From: a virus
Reading direction: 5' to 3' (one strand)
IMG/VR virus record: IMGVR_UViG_3300027759_000092
Span: 1-63,132 of that record
Length of the DNA stretch: 63,132 nucleotides
Shown here: in pieces, positions 1 to 8,392 of the stretch
Layout of the letters: each line of letters opens with the position of its first letter
How positions within the stretch are numbered: position 1 is the first letter of the stretch
Program-made: the position numbers and the translations under genes
Notes under the pieces: model-generated
Database searches by the model: none
The model's input: only the letters and a program-made list of their open reading frames with translations
What the model was told of the DNA's origin: nothing

Positions 1-796
1 GCTCTGCAATAAATTCTGTGTAATACGTTCCAACCGTTGTAGCGTCAGACGTAGCGATTGTCTCAATGATCTCAGCCAGCCATGTAAACAACTGCTGTTC
101 TGAGATAGCCATTGACTCGGTAATGTCACCCAAGAACGTGGCAACAGCCTCTTCAACTGTTGAGATTGGGTTAGTCTCAGTAATAGAGACTGGGAAATTA
201 GCCGTGGCAGACTCAGTTGTGCTTGTGGCTACAGAGTCAGATACTGTAGCCGTGTACGCTGTAGTCGCTGTATTTGAATCCGTTAACGCCGCCGTTTCAG
301 TAATATCTTTGGCAAACGTAGCCGCCACAGATTCTGTAGTTGAAGTTGCCGCAGTCTCAGTTATGGACTTGGCAAATGTTGCCGCCACCGCTTCGGTCGT
401 TGATGTAGCCGATGTCTCTGTGACAGAAACCGTATAGCTGGTTATTGCATCTTCCGTAGTCGATGTAACCGCAGTCTCTGTAATAGCCGCCGCAAATGCC
501 GCCGTAGCCGACTCGGTAGACGTAATAGCCGCTGTTTCAGTGACCGATCCAGTAAACGCAGTGATTGCAGTTTGGCTATCAGATATAGCCGCTGTCTCAG
601 TTATAGACGCATTAGCCGTAAATTGGACGGTCTGGGTTTCTTCAAACGGTACTGTACCGCCCCAAACACCAGACCCCCAAGTGTCTTGACCCCATGCCGT
701 GGCTGTGGTGAGGGACTCGGTGACGCTGACTTCGTAGGTGGTTTCGCCACCCCAGCCTAGATCGCCCCAAGCATTATCACCCCACCCATTAGCCAT
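1..796 (-). CDS. Repetitive tail/fibre protein, N-terminal part (runs off the window)
   Basis: This leftward frame opens with ATG at 796 and stays open to position 1, giving 265 visible codons. After a Trp/Gly-rich head (residues 1-50) the protein is about nine tandem repeats of 20 residues, roughly [FY]xxSITETAATSTTES. The low-complexity Thr/Ser/Ala composition fits a fibrous virion surface protein, but I know of no precise family. It is the last gene of the leftward structural run and starts 2 bases after the neighbouring gene ends. The fragment at the right end of the window may be its C-terminus. Confidence 0.8.
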   Translation of the reverse strand, partial: MANGWGDNAWGDLGWGGETTYEVSVTESLTTATAWGQDTWGSGVWGGTVPFEETQTVQFTANASITETAAISDSQTAITAFTGSVTETAAITSTESATAAFAAAITETAVTSTTEDAITSYTVSVTETSATSTTEAVAATFAKSITETAATSTTESVAATFAKDITETAALTDSNTATTAYTATVSDSVATSTTESATANFPVSITETNPISTVEEAVATFLGDITESMAISEQQLFTWLAEIIETIATSDATTVGTYYTEFIAE

Positions 797-797
797 A

Positions 798-1361
798 TCA
801 GGTCAATGTAGCAGTGTAAGTGACCGCAATTGTGTCGCCAGAAACAACAGCTTTAGAACTAGAAAAGTCTCCAGCGGAGAACAATGTTCCAGTTGTTGAG
901 TCTTTAGTTGCGCTACCACCAATGTTGATAAAGCAACCTGCGACCGTGCCAGTGCTGGTAATAGAGAACGACACCGCAGAAGATGTAGTCTTGCTACCAG
1001 CAGAAGCCGCGCTAAATGATGGCGTAGGACGGTTACCTGAGTATGTGGGAGCGTTAGCCAAACCAACCTCTAACCAGCTTGCGTGAGAAGCTTGCGTGTC
1101 GGCTACAACCGCTGTACCTGTACCTTTAAGACCCATTACAACTGCGCCGCCAGCGGTATTACCCAGCGTGGTGTCCAGTGTAAAGTTCTTGCCTACAGTC
1201 GTAACCAAGTTCTCAATGTCATCGGCCCACTTAACAAAACCATCTACGCTGTAGCAAACAGCGGTGTAGTGGCCTTGAATAGACATTGTGTCTTCAGGCA
1301 TTGTGTTGTATTTAGTTGTAGCTTGCACCATGTCGGTGGCGGTCATTTTGTCGATAGTCAT
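798..1361 (-). CDS. Hypothetical virion structural protein
   Basis: A 187-residue protein with ATG at 1361 preceded by a good SD (TAAGGAGTCACC). Its Thr/Ser/Gly/Ala-rich beta-strand-like composition is typical of small phage tail proteins. Residues 1-70 look like a folded domain (MTIDKMTATDM start) and the remainder resembles a beta-sandwich. It sits between the repetitive fibre gene and another small structural gene. I do not recognise a family; a tail or fibre accessory role is inferred from position only. Confidence 0.65.
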   Translation of the reverse strand: MTIDKMTATDMVQATTKYNTMPEDTMSIQGHYTAVCYSVDGFVKWADDIENLVTTVGKNFTLDTTLGNTAGGAVVMGLKGTGTAVVADTQASHASWLEVGLANAPTYSGNRPTPSFSAASAGSKTTSSAVSFSITSTGTVAGCFINIGGSATKDSTTGTLFSAGDFSSSKAVVSGDTIAVTYTATLT

Positions 1362-1370
1362 GGTGACTCC

Positions 1371-1787
1371 TTAGTTAGAAGAACGAATCAATGCCGCCGT
1401 TGCTGTGTTAGCAGGCATTGTGATGGTGAAATTGGATGAAGTTTTGTCAGACCCAAAGTCCAACACGGCAATAGACTTATTACCCTGAGTAACGTTGTAG
1501 ATCAGAGCACAACGAGCCGTCACGGATGCGTTAAACACCACATCGGCAAAATCTACATAAGCCGTATACCCAGAAGAGTTAATGGTTACGCCAGTCAGGG
1601 TTACACCCCCCGCAACGTATCCTGTACCCGTTACCTCTGCGGCGGTCGTGTAAACAGTGGTTGCTTCGTTTAAATCAGCATTAGCCGTATACAGGGCGAT
1701 CTTTAACGTATTGGTAGATAGGTTATGAACGCCTGTATATAGCTCTGTTTTAAAGCTAGTCGTTTGGGTTTGGACAATACTGCTCAT
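1371..1787 (-). CDS. Hypothetical virion structural protein
   Basis: A 138-residue protein whose start overlaps the end of the upstream adaptor gene by 4 bases. The sequence is rich in Thr, Ala and Val with alternating hydrophobic residues (for example TAYVDFADVVFN), suggesting a beta-rich fold. Proteins of this look (NLSTNTLKIALYTANADL near the N-terminus) are common next to phage fibre genes and are probably small tail proteins. The function is inferred from neighbourhood. Confidence 0.65.
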   Translation of the reverse strand: MSSIVQTQTTSFKTELYTGVHNLSTNTLKIALYTANADLNEATTVYTTAAEVTGTGYVAGGVTLTGVTINSSGYTAYVDFADVVFNASVTARCALIYNVTQGNKSIAVLDFGSDKTSSNFTITMPANTATAALIRSSN

Positions 1788-2452
1788 GACACAGGAACCC
1801 TCACCTGACCGTCACGATAAGCATCCATGCGTTGCTTGCCATCACCCAAGTTCTTGAGGAGTGCAATAGCCTGAACGTACCGTTCTTGGTACAGTTTGTA
1901 CATACCGTCTTCTGGTGCGCTCTTCATGTATGTTCCTGCTTCGGCTAACGTGCCATACAGTAACGCAGAGTCAAAGTTATCACCCAACCATGTGGTTGTT
2001 GTGGTGCAGATTGACTCTGGGTAGTAGTAATAATGAAGTTCTGCGTTGTAGTTGGCATCTGGCGTTGGGCCAAGGATGAACGACAACTCATTAACGTTTG
2101 CTGACTGTGGGCCAAAAATGGCGTAATGCTTAGGCTTTCCTGTGGTCGCAGGGTTAGGATATGCATCACGCATGAAGTTCACATCCTTGTTAAGCAAGTA
2201 AAGGTAATCACCCGTGCCTGAGGCTGGGTATATGGCAAGACTATACGTTGACAGAAAGTCTTCTGGACAAGCCAAGTACTTATTACCCGTAGCCAATACG
2301 CCCGTTACGTTCTTACGCAAGTTGGCAATCTGCACCGTGTTATAGATGCGTTGCTCCGCCTGCTTGATCATCGTATTGATGGTCGTCGTATCGAACGTGT
2401 TCTGCGTGTAATCAGTTACAGCGGCAACAAGTTGAGCGTATGTCAGTGCCAT
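1784..2452 (-). CDS. Phage adaptor / head-tail connector-like protein
   Basis: A 222-residue protein starting MALTYAQLVAAV with SD AAGG. The alpha-helical N-terminus (TTTINTMIKQAEQRIYN), then a beta region and a C-terminal helix with LAEAGTYMKSAPED resemble small phage adaptor proteins that sit below the portal, a class often found beside the larger adaptor encoded at 3342-4268. A GTTTAAAC site lies between its SD and start codon. Family membership is from memory of the pattern. Confidence 0.6.
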   Translation of the reverse strand: MALTYAQLVAAVTDYTQNTFDTTTINTMIKQAEQRIYNTVQIANLRKNVTGVLATGNKYLACPEDFLSTYSLAIYPASGTGDYLYLLNKDVNFMRDAYPNPATTGKPKHYAIFGPQSANVNELSFILGPTPDANYNAELHYYYYPESICTTTTTWLGDNFDSALLYGTLAEAGTYMKSAPEDGMYKLYQERYVQAIALLKNLGDGKQRMDAYRDGQVRVPVS

Positions 2453-2462
2453 TGTTTAAACC

Positions 2463-2729
2463 TTAAGCCATCGGGCCACGAGCCATCAAACCTTTAGTCG
2501 CCGCACCTGTGCCGCGAACTTTGATGCCAGTTGTCTTGGGTTGCTCATCACCAGCAGACTTGCTGAAAGCACCAACGCTCATATCAAGCGTATCAAGCTT
2601 GCTACGATTAGGTTCTTTGCCGGGATTGGTAGAAGCTTTAACTTCTTTACCAGTCATAGTGTGTGGCTTGGCATAGACTGCGGCATCGCCAACTTCTTTG
2701 CCCATCATTTTCTTGCTATATGTAGCCAT
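2463..2729 (-). CDS. Small basic hypothetical protein
   Basis: An 88-residue Lys/Gly/Met-rich protein (MATYSKKMMGKEVGDA start) with SD GAGG. No fold is recognisable. It belongs to a run of small basic proteins (2463-7120) between adaptors and capsid genes; such proteins are common in freshwater phage structural operons. Possibly a minor virion or DNA-associated protein. Confidence 0.6.
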   Translation of the reverse strand: MATYSKKMMGKEVGDAAVYAKPHTMTGKEVKASTNPGKEPNRSKLDTLDMSVGAFSKSAGDEQPKTTGIKVRGTGAATKGLMARGPMA

Positions 2730-2731
2730 GA

Positions 2732-2917
2732 TTAGCCTCGCTTCTGATTCATTGCACGGGCTAAGTTACGACCGACCTTACGCATTTCCATGCCTGTAAC
2801 GCCAGCAGTCTTCTTGCCGCCCATGATTTCTTTTGCGGTCGGGCCACTATTGCCTAAGTTTTTGCCCTCGGTTTTGCCCTTTTTAGCAATGCCGTCGGCT
2901 GATCTTGTGTATGCCAT
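2732..2917 (-). CDS. Small basic protein with KGKT motif
   Basis: A 61-residue basic protein with SD AAGGAG in front of GTTTAAAC and the ATG. Near its N-terminus it has R-SADGIAKKGKTEGK, a version of the motif that ends three other proteins of this operon (5007-5363, 5374-6228, 6238-6615). Its end is 2 bases from the next gene. Function is unknown; the shared motif suggests these proteins are handled together, perhaps in virions. Confidence 0.65.
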   Translation of the reverse strand: MAYTRSADGIAKKGKTEGKNLGNSGPTAKEIMGGKKTAGVTGMEMRKVGRNLARAMNQKRG

Positions 2918-2928
2918 GTTTAAACTCC

Positions 2929-3342
2929 TTAAGATACCTGTACTGTACCAACAAATGTGGTTGCCACCAAATAGTTTGGTGTCATACCAGCATCAAAATT
3001 ACTGGCTCCGCCAACCGGATTCCAGCCCCACTGAATGTCCCGAGAACCACCAGTTACAAATCCACCACTTGGACTATCCACAGGATAAAGTTGTAGACCG
3101 TTTGTACCAGCCGTTACATACGTTGTGTCTCTGCGTGGGTTACGCAAAGCCTGAGGATCTTCTACAGGGAATGTTCCCAACATTAACTGAGGTTGATCTG
3201 GATCCCAGCATTCATGGCAAACCAACAATTGATACTTGCGTTGCTTAATGATCTCAGTCTTAAGCGTCTTAAGTAAAAACTGCTGACCACAGCGATCACA
3301 CATTGCAATCGCTTTTTTGCCAGAAGCAAAACGATTACTCAT
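2929..3342 (-). CDS. Zinc-ribbon structural protein
   Basis: A 137-residue protein with two Cys pairs, CDRC at about residue 15 and CHEC at about 42, forming a probable zinc ribbon, followed by a proline/glycine-rich C-terminal part (EDPQALRNPRRDTTYV). It overlaps the start of the large adaptor gene by one base. The pairing with a 300-residue adaptor is frequent in short-tailed phages, so a minor head-tail component is likely. Confidence 0.65.
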   Translation of the reverse strand: MSNRFASGKKAIAMCDRCGQQFLLKTLKTEIIKQRKYQLLVCHECWDPDQPQLMLGTFPVEDPQALRNPRRDTTYVTAGTNGLQLYPVDSPSGGFVTGGSRDIQWGWNPVGGASNFDAGMTPNYLVATTFVGTVQVS

Positions 3343-4268
3343 TAGGATCCACCGATATACATCTGACGGGGCACAAACCTAGATGGGGCTTTCTCCCTGT
3401 CTTCCCCTGCCGCTATCTCAAATGTCTCATCATAGATTTGCTTAAGCATTTGAATGCGAGGCATTAAATCTGGTGTCTTAATTGCAATGTGGTATGCCAA
3501 TCCAGCAACCAAGCATGGCAAGAAACGGAAGTTCATGTCTGCGGTTTCTACACCAGCGCCAGCATCCTGAACCCGGCGCAGTCTCCAGTACACAAACTGA
3601 TACGGGGTGCTGTTATCTGGCGTAGGCCAGAGAGTTACCGCAGGTAACTGAGGAACATAGATTGCAGTCCCAGTTGTATGAGCGGCGGCAGTTGTATTGT
3701 TCTGACCACGGTACACACCACCAAGGGTATTGCCTGTGACGTAGGTGTAGTAGATATCTTCAGAATCAATACGGATAAAACCAGAGCCTGCTAACCCAAC
3801 CACCGTGTTAAGCGTGATCGTGTCCGCCGTGGAGGTGATGGTTCCAGATAACGTCGAAGACGTTGGGTTAACCTGTCCAGAAAGCCTTTGAATCCAGACT
3901 TGGATAGGTCTTGCTTGTTGGAGCTTGTTTGGGATGGTTGCATAGGTAGAAACACTAATACGGCTGATGGTTAAGTCTGCCTGTGTAGAAGCTGTATTCT
4001 GCCCTGTACGGATAACATGCTCTAACAGGTCAATGGTATCCACTGGCAGGGCGTATGTAGGCAATCCCGCAGTCAGGTTAATAAACCCCTGCTCCATCGT
4101 CCACATGTTAATACCTTTGTTCTGCCACTCAATGGTCATTAGGTTCATTGACCTACGTGCTGTACGCAAGTCATAGCCTGAACGCATTTCCCGGCCAGCC
4201 CTCTCCCACGCTTCCTCGGCAATCTCCGTGAAGTCCATATTGAATAGGGTTGAGCCGGTAGTGGTCAT
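3342..4268 (-). CDS. Head-tail adaptor protein
   Basis: A 308-residue protein. The N-terminus (DFTEIAEEAWERAGREMRSG, then LRTARRSMNLM) is a conserved helical pattern of podophage adaptor proteins that ring the base of the portal. The middle contains an inserted beta domain with TLGGVYRG-type strands and the C-terminus returns to helices. The start overlaps the preceding gene by 4 bases (ATGA), so translation is probably coupled. Confidence 0.7.
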   Translation of the reverse strand: MTTTGSTLFNMDFTEIAEEAWERAGREMRSGYDLRTARRSMNLMTIEWQNKGINMWTMEQGFINLTAGLPTYALPVDTIDLLEHVIRTGQNTASTQADLTISRISVSTYATIPNKLQQARPIQVWIQRLSGQVNPTSSTLSGTITSTADTITLNTVVGLAGSGFIRIDSEDIYYTYVTGNTLGGVYRGQNNTTAAAHTTGTAIYVPQLPAVTLWPTPDNSTPYQFVYWRLRRVQDAGAGVETADMNFRFLPCLVAGLAYHIAIKTPDLMPRIQMLKQIYDETFEIAAGEDREKAPSRFVPRQMYIGGS

Positions 4269-4498
4269 CTAAATCCTGCCGTTTTCTTTGCTATTGTTTT
4301 GGGTTGGGCTACAAACTGTTTGCCAGATGCTTTACCGGCACGTTTGGCTTTGGTTGTAGCCGCATATTCTTGCGGAGATAAAGACTTAATAGCCGCTTCA
4401 GGCAAATATCTCTCACCCGTCTTGCTAGACGGTTTACCAGACTTGGTGCGCCACTTCTGGTCGCCCCAGTCTTTAAGAGACTTTTGCGGTGCTTTCAT
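4265..4498 (-). CDS. Conserved small basic phage protein
   Basis: A 77-residue protein beginning MKAPQKSLKDWGDQKWRTKS, with a GERYLPEAAIKSLSPQEYAA core. I recognise this as a recurrent small basic protein of freshwater and marine phages (possibly DUF5872, from memory). The charge suggests nucleic-acid contact. It is translationally coupled to its neighbours by 4-base overlaps at both ends. Confidence 0.7.
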   Translation of the reverse strand: MKAPQKSLKDWGDQKWRTKSGKPSSKTGERYLPEAAIKSLSPQEYAATTKAKRAGKASGKQFVAQPKTIAKKTAGFR

Positions 4499-5004
4499 TT
4501 GTAACCACCGCCTGCGGCTTTGTAGCGTTTAGCCATTAACTGAGCCTTACGAGCCGACCACTGGCCTGCGCCTGTGCCCTGTACTGCGGCGGCTTTAACG
4601 CTGTTAAAGATCCGTTTACGTAACTCAGGCTTGGTGTAGTTGCCAGATTCATTTACTTTGGACTTTACTTTGCCACCTTCAGCAAATCGGTGTGTCAACT
4701 TAACACCACCGCCTTGTACCCCAGCGCCACGTTTATCCATCTTTGCATCTAGATAAGCCTGCAAAGAAGTGTTTTTATCCAATTGTTTTTCGGCAGTTAA
4801 ACGACCAGCCAGTTCTTTTGCATTTTTATCCAAGTTTAAACGTGGATTTTCAACGCCAAACTTAACCGCTTCTTCTTTCTCTTTGTCAGATACAGACCCA
4901 CCCATATCAAACTGAGTAAAGTCAGTGTCATCCCTTCGGGCTTTTTTAGAGCCTTTTGGCATTTTGCTTGGGAGAACGGCTCCCATTCCACGACTTGCCA
5001 TCAT
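4495..5004 (-). CDS. Conserved small basic protein (GQWSARKAQ motif)
   Basis: 169 residues from the ATG at 5004, chosen because GGGAAG lies 9 bases upstream. The C-terminal part TKPELRKRIFNSVKAA...GAGQWSARKAQLMAKRYKAAGGGY is a conserved module found in many phage small proteins. The N-terminal half is acidic and helical (SDKEKEEAVKFGVENP). Function is unknown; it sits in the block of small basic proteins. Confidence 0.65.
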   Translation of the reverse strand: MMASRGMGAVLPSKMPKGSKKARRDDTDFTQFDMGGSVSDKEKEEAVKFGVENPRLNLDKNAKELAGRLTAEKQLDKNTSLQAYLDAKMDKRGAGVQGGGVKLTHRFAEGGKVKSKVNESGNYTKPELRKRIFNSVKAAAVQGTGAGQWSARKAQLMAKRYKAAGGGYK

Positions 5005-5006
5005 GG

Positions 5007-5363
5007 TTAGCACTTCCCGCCGTAGTTCATTTTAATCATTGTGCCCTTGGTTTTACCTTTGGTTGCACAACCATCAGCACGTTTAGACGCAGAAGAAACT
5101 TTGCCACCATTAGCGTAGCCCATGTCGCTAATTTTCTTACGATCTTTAGCGTCTTTAGCCTCTTGGATAGATTCTTGCATTGCGTCAAAGTTAGCTGGCT
5201 TTTCAATACCGCGAGACTCACGCTTCATTTCAGCTTCAGCTTCGCGCTTGTCTTTGCCAGCATTTTTCTTTTTTTCTTCAACTTCAGCCACTCTTTTTAT
5301 ACCGTAAAGACCGGAACCCATCATACCTGCGGCAAGAGCTGGAAAACCAAGTGGAAATGCCAT
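5007..5363 (-). CDS. Small protein with C-terminal RADG-KGKTKG tag
   Basis: 118 residues from the ATG at 5363, preceded by AAGGAG. There is a hydrophobic Gly/Ala N-terminus (MAFPLGFPALAAGMMGSG), then a charged Lys/Glu helical segment, ending in KRADGCATKGKTKGTMIKMN with a terminal Gly-Gly-Lys-Cys. The N-terminal segment could be membrane-active. The C-terminal tag is shared with the next two upstream genes. Confidence 0.65.
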   Translation of the reverse strand: MAFPLGFPALAAGMMGSGLYGIKRVAEVEEKKKNAGKDKREAEAEMKRESRGIEKPANFDAMQESIQEAKDAKDRKKISDMGYANGGKVSSASKRADGCATKGKTKGTMIKMNYGGKC

Positions 5364-5373
5364 ATTAAACTCC

Positions 5374-6228
5374 TTAACAAATTTTGCCACGGGTCTTGCC
5401 TTTAGTGGCAATACCATCGGCACGACGAGAGGCTGAACTTACAGAACCACCACTAGCATAAGATCCTTTTTCGGCCTTTTCTTTTTGCTCTCTTGCTTTA
5501 CGTTTTGCTGGTGTTTCAAGGTTGCTGAAGTAATCAGCAACAGATGAACCCGCGCCTTTAACTTTTTCAGATGCAGATTTTATATTGGCAATATTTTCCG
5601 GCGTAAAAATCTCTTTAGACTTACCTTTAGGTGCGCTAGGGGGTGGAGCGGCAGGCTTTGCTTTTTCCGCTGGCGCTTTTTCAGCCTTAACGCTTCTTGG
5701 GTTATCCGCTTCCATCATTTCTTCTGTGTAGCGTTGGACATAAGCTGGCGCTTTAGGCGCTGAGTCAATCTTGCTTTCAGTTTTTGATGCAGAAGGTTTA
5801 GGAGCGGTTGGCTTGGGGGCTGTCTTTCTTGGATTGTCAGCTTCCATGATTGCTTCTGGATTACGTGGGCGGTTTGCATAGTCTTCAGCAACACTTGCAT
5901 CACCGGATGGTTGACGCATACCTTGCCTTCTACCCTCTGCAAAAATAGGATTAGGGTATGCAGGTGGGCGAACCACAGGCCTAGGTCTTTCAACTTCGGC
6001 GGGAGTTGCGGCAGGCATTTCTGAGCGTCCACGGCCAGCACCGAAGCGTTTGTATGCCTCAGAGCTAGGATCGTCTATATTGCCCATGCGTAAACGCTGG
6101 AAGAAGCCTACATCATCACCTTTAGATGCCGTAAGGCCAGCCTCTTTGTCGGCGGCCTCTTTAGGATCAACTGCTCCGCTAATTTCGCCGCCACCTTCGT
6201 AGCGTTTAAACTTCATAGGTTTTTTCAT
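5374..6228 (-). CDS. Lys/Pro/Ala-rich protein with C-terminal RADG-KGKT tag
   Basis: 284 residues, mostly disordered: Pro/Lys/Ala-rich stretches and two copies of an EEMMEADNPR/EAIMEADNPRKTA element (around residues 128 and 171). The last 20 residues carry RRADGIATKGKTRG and a terminal Cys. SD AAGGA lies 7 bases before the ATG. Disorder plus the shared terminal tag suggests a virion-associated or packaged protein. No enzyme motifs are visible. Confidence 0.65.
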   Translation of the reverse strand: MKKPMKFKRYEGGGEISGAVDPKEAADKEAGLTASKGDDVGFFQRLRMGNIDDPSSEAYKRFGAGRGRSEMPAATPAEVERPRPVVRPPAYPNPIFAEGRRQGMRQPSGDASVAEDYANRPRNPEAIMEADNPRKTAPKPTAPKPSASKTESKIDSAPKAPAYVQRYTEEMMEADNPRSVKAEKAPAEKAKPAAPPPSAPKGKSKEIFTPENIANIKSASEKVKGAGSSVADYFSNLETPAKRKAREQKEKAEKGSYASGGSVSSASRRADGIATKGKTRGKIC

Positions 6229-6237
6229 GATTAATCC

Positions 6238-6615
6238 TTAGCAGTATCTGCCGCCTTTAGACATCTTAACCATTGCACCTTTGGTTTTACCCTTTGATGC
6301 AACACCATCACGGCTAGGAGCCGCTGTTTTTACTGCGCCCATTTTGGATGGAGCCATGCCGCCTTTAGCAAGCTTGGTCATAGGCTGACCTTTGTGCAAA
6401 CGGCCTTCGTGTTTATTCACAGCCTTTTGCATCATGCCTTTGTCCATTTTTACGTCTGAATGTTTCATATCGCCACCTTTAGAAAATTTACGGCCCTTGT
6501 CAGCCGCTGAAAAATCTTTCCCCACGGACTGTGGGACTCCTGCTTTCTTGGCGAACGATGGGTTATGAGCCACCGCTTCCATGAAATTGTGTTGCTTTTT
6601 ACTTACGCTCGGCAT
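6238..6615 (-). CDS. Conserved basic protein (SKKQHNFM family) with C-terminal KGKTKG tag
   Basis: 125 residues. The start MPSVSKKQHNFMEAVAHNPS and the following GVPQSVGKDFSAADKG are a conserved phage module. The rest is Lys/Met/Gly-rich, with the tail RDGVASKGKTKGAMVKMSKG and a terminal Cys. It belongs to the small-basic-protein block. Function is unknown; similar proteins occur in many freshwater phages. Confidence 0.7.
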   Translation of the reverse strand: MPSVSKKQHNFMEAVAHNPSFAKKAGVPQSVGKDFSAADKGRKFSKGGDMKHSDVKMDKGMMQKAVNKHEGRLHKGQPMTKLAKGGMAPSKMGAVKTAAPSRDGVASKGKTKGAMVKMSKGGRYC

Positions 6616-6617
6616 CG

Positions 6618-6857
6618 TCAGCCTTTTTGAATAAGCTGGTCAATCTTTGCTTCAAGCTTGTTAAAGCGTTGGTCAATGTGGTTCGTAATTCGATCCACTT
6701 CTGCTTGAGTAACGTTATCACGGGCAACCTCCTCACGGGTTTTGTTCAACAGGATAGTGACACGAGCCAGTTCCCTGAACTTTTCATTCGTCATGTAGCC
6801 AAGCAATCCGATTACAAGAGTAAGGATTGCTGACCATGCGGTGTTTAAATCTAGCAT
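6618..6857 (-). CDS. Small membrane protein with coiled coil
   Basis: 79 residues from the ATG at 6857, chosen for the GAGGTGGAA ribosome site; a GTG codon lies just upstream. One transmembrane segment (AWSAILTLVIGLLGY, about residues 6-23) is followed by a charged amphipathic helix with heptads (ITNHIDQRFNKLEAKIDQLI). This architecture resembles small phage membrane proteins of unknown role, possibly lysis-related, though the lysis cassette is elsewhere (55-57 kb). Confidence 0.6.
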   Translation of the reverse strand: MLDLNTAWSAILTLVIGLLGYMTNEKFRELARVTILLNKTREEVARDNVTQAEVDRITNHIDQRFNKLEAKIDQLIQKG

Positions 6858-7120
6858 TTCCACCTCGCAAGAGAAGCCGCCTTACGAGTAGGCCTACCTT
6901 TTTCATCTTTCATAGGCCCGGGCATTCCTGACATCCGAGCACAAAAGGAATCTTTCCTTGCACCACCTTGAGGTTGTGGAGCTTTTAAATTACTGCCTGT
7001 TGCGGCATTGTATTTGGCTCGGCCTTTGGCCGTCAGTCCAGCACCTTTTGATGCTGGTAATTTCTCACCACGGCCAATAGCCAATGATGGGCCTTTTTTC
7101 TTTGGAGTTGCTTTAGCCAT
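6851..7120 (-). CDS. Conserved phage protein (DUF6321-like)
   Basis: 89 residues with the highly conserved pattern GRGEKLPASKGAGLTAKGRAKYN, then QPQGGARKDSFCARMSG and a final RWKC. I recognise this as a widespread small phage protein (DUF6321, from memory). Its basic composition and invariant Cys residues suggest nucleic-acid or metal contact. It overlaps the glycosyltransferase gene by 8 bases. Confidence 0.75.
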   Translation of the reverse strand: MAKATPKKKGPSLAIGRGEKLPASKGAGLTAKGRAKYNAATGSNLKAPQPQGGARKDSFCARMSGMPGPMKDEKGRPTRKAASLARWKC

Positions 7121-7853
7121 TTACAACTTTCAGTTTGGAATGATAGATATTCTCAAGCATTGGCATTACAACTTCTTCACGGAAGTTGCGCTCAAACACT
7201 TCTTGACCTACGTGAGGTAGGCTAATGTCCACATCTATGTATACGGTAAAGCCCATCTGCGTTGCTCTATCGCAGAACAAGTAGTCTTCACCAACATACT
7301 TACCGTCCACAATGGCAAAGTCAAACACTGCCGACATCTTCTCTGTTGGGGACTTCTCGTAAGTCCATTCTGGATGTGCAAATACCATCTGCTCAATGAC
7401 ATGACGCTGGATTAACATGAACCCCGTAGGTGCACGTTTTAAACGCATCAAAGAGCCTTTGAACTCTAAGTCGCCACTGTCGTCAAAGTAAACATCCGCA
7501 AAGAACTTAGCGTCCTTAGCTCTGCGTGGGTATGCGCCAGCAGTTATATCCATGCCACCACTTTGGGCCATCAAACGCATGATGTCGTCTGGCGTGACGA
7601 TTACATCCGCATCAATAAACAGAAGCTCTGTGCAGTCTGTCTTTAAGAATTCGTGTACCAAGGCATTACGTGCCATGGTAATGATTGAGCAATTAGACAA
7701 ATCAGACAACGTGACGGCCACACCAAGACTCATTGCTTTGGGCATTAACTGCGCCAGAGCAAATGCGGTCTTGATGTTTAGCTTGCCGTCATAGGCTGGA
7801 ATGCCTATAAACAGCTTACGCCCCGTCAATGTTGCCTGTTTTGTTTCAGCCAT
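7113..7853 (-). CDS. GT-A fold glycosyltransferase
   Basis: 246 residues. The N-terminal region KLFIGIPAYDGKLNIKTA and the metal-binding DADV motif (ELLFIDADVIVTPDDIM, near residue 80) identify a GT-A glycosyltransferase. GEDYLFCDRATQMGF downstream fits the acceptor and catalytic region. It would transfer a sugar from a nucleotide donor. Lying inside the structural operon, it may glycosylate a virion protein or modify a host surface polymer; the substrate cannot be read from the sequence. Confidence 0.8.
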   Translation of the reverse strand: MAETKQATLTGRKLFIGIPAYDGKLNIKTAFALAQLMPKAMSLGVAVTLSDLSNCSIITMARNALVHEFLKTDCTELLFIDADVIVTPDDIMRLMAQSGGMDITAGAYPRRAKDAKFFADVYFDDSGDLEFKGSLMRLKRAPTGFMLIQRHVIEQMVFAHPEWTYEKSPTEKMSAVFDFAIVDGKYVGEDYLFCDRATQMGFTVYIDVDISLPHVGQEVFERNFREEVVMPMLENIYHSKLKVVNG

Positions 7854-8349
7854 AATAAATATTAGCGGAAAGTAAGTTACTCATGTTTAAGTAGATACCG
7901 TTTCTAACAAGTATCCCTTCTCCGGGAATGAACGCAAAATTACCAAACAAGTCAGCCGCACCAGTGTCGTAGCTGGCAATCCATAGTGATGAATATGTTG
8001 CCGCTGTTCCACCAGCTATAGTTCCAGAGTTAATGTCTGTAACTGTAAAAGTGTCTGCGCCTGTACGTGTGATTGAGTAATTACCGTTTGTGCCGGATGA
8101 TCCACTTGCTGTTGCAAAAGCCAACCCAACTACATCCCCAGTAACCAACCCGTGAGCCACCTTTGTAACTGTAATAACTGCGGCAGTTCTTGCGTATGTA
8201 GCAGAAACAGGTGCAGTAACAGTATCAAAAATGTCCAGCGTTCCAGCCGTAGCCGTGCCAACCATAGATATGGCTCTAAGACGGTTTCGCCCTAACACCG
8301 CAAAACCTGAGTTGTTAAGGTGTCCTGATTTAACGTCTGTTTGCATCAT
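7846..8349 (-). CDS. Hypothetical virion structural protein
   Basis: 167 residues, rich in Thr/Gly/Ala/Val with immunoglobulin-like features (ARTAAVITVTKVAHGLVTGD and NGNYSITRTGADTFTVTD). This pattern is common in decoration or tail proteins. Its end overlaps the glycosyltransferase start by 8 bases. A hairpin with a UUCG loop lies 20 bases before its start. Confidence 0.65.
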   Translation of the reverse strand: MMQTDVKSGHLNNSGFAVLGRNRLRAISMVGTATAGTLDIFDTVTAPVSATYARTAAVITVTKVAHGLVTGDVVGLAFATASGSSGTNGNYSITRTGADTFTVTDINSGTIAGGTAATYSSLWIASYDTGAADLFGNFAFIPGEGILVRNGIYLNMSNLLSANIYYG

Positions 8350-8368
8350 AATTAATCTCCTTGTAAAC

Positions 8369-8384
8369 GGGGGCCGAAGCCCCC
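8369..8384 (-). terminator. GC-rich hairpin between structural genes
   Basis: A perfect 6-bp stem (GGGGGC/GCCCCC) closed on the transcribed minus strand by a TTCG loop. The run after it (GTTTACAAGG) is poor in T, so it is a weak terminator or an mRNA-processing or stability hairpin that tunes downstream expression. Confidence 0.5.
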
Positions 8385-8392
8385 TAGATCAA

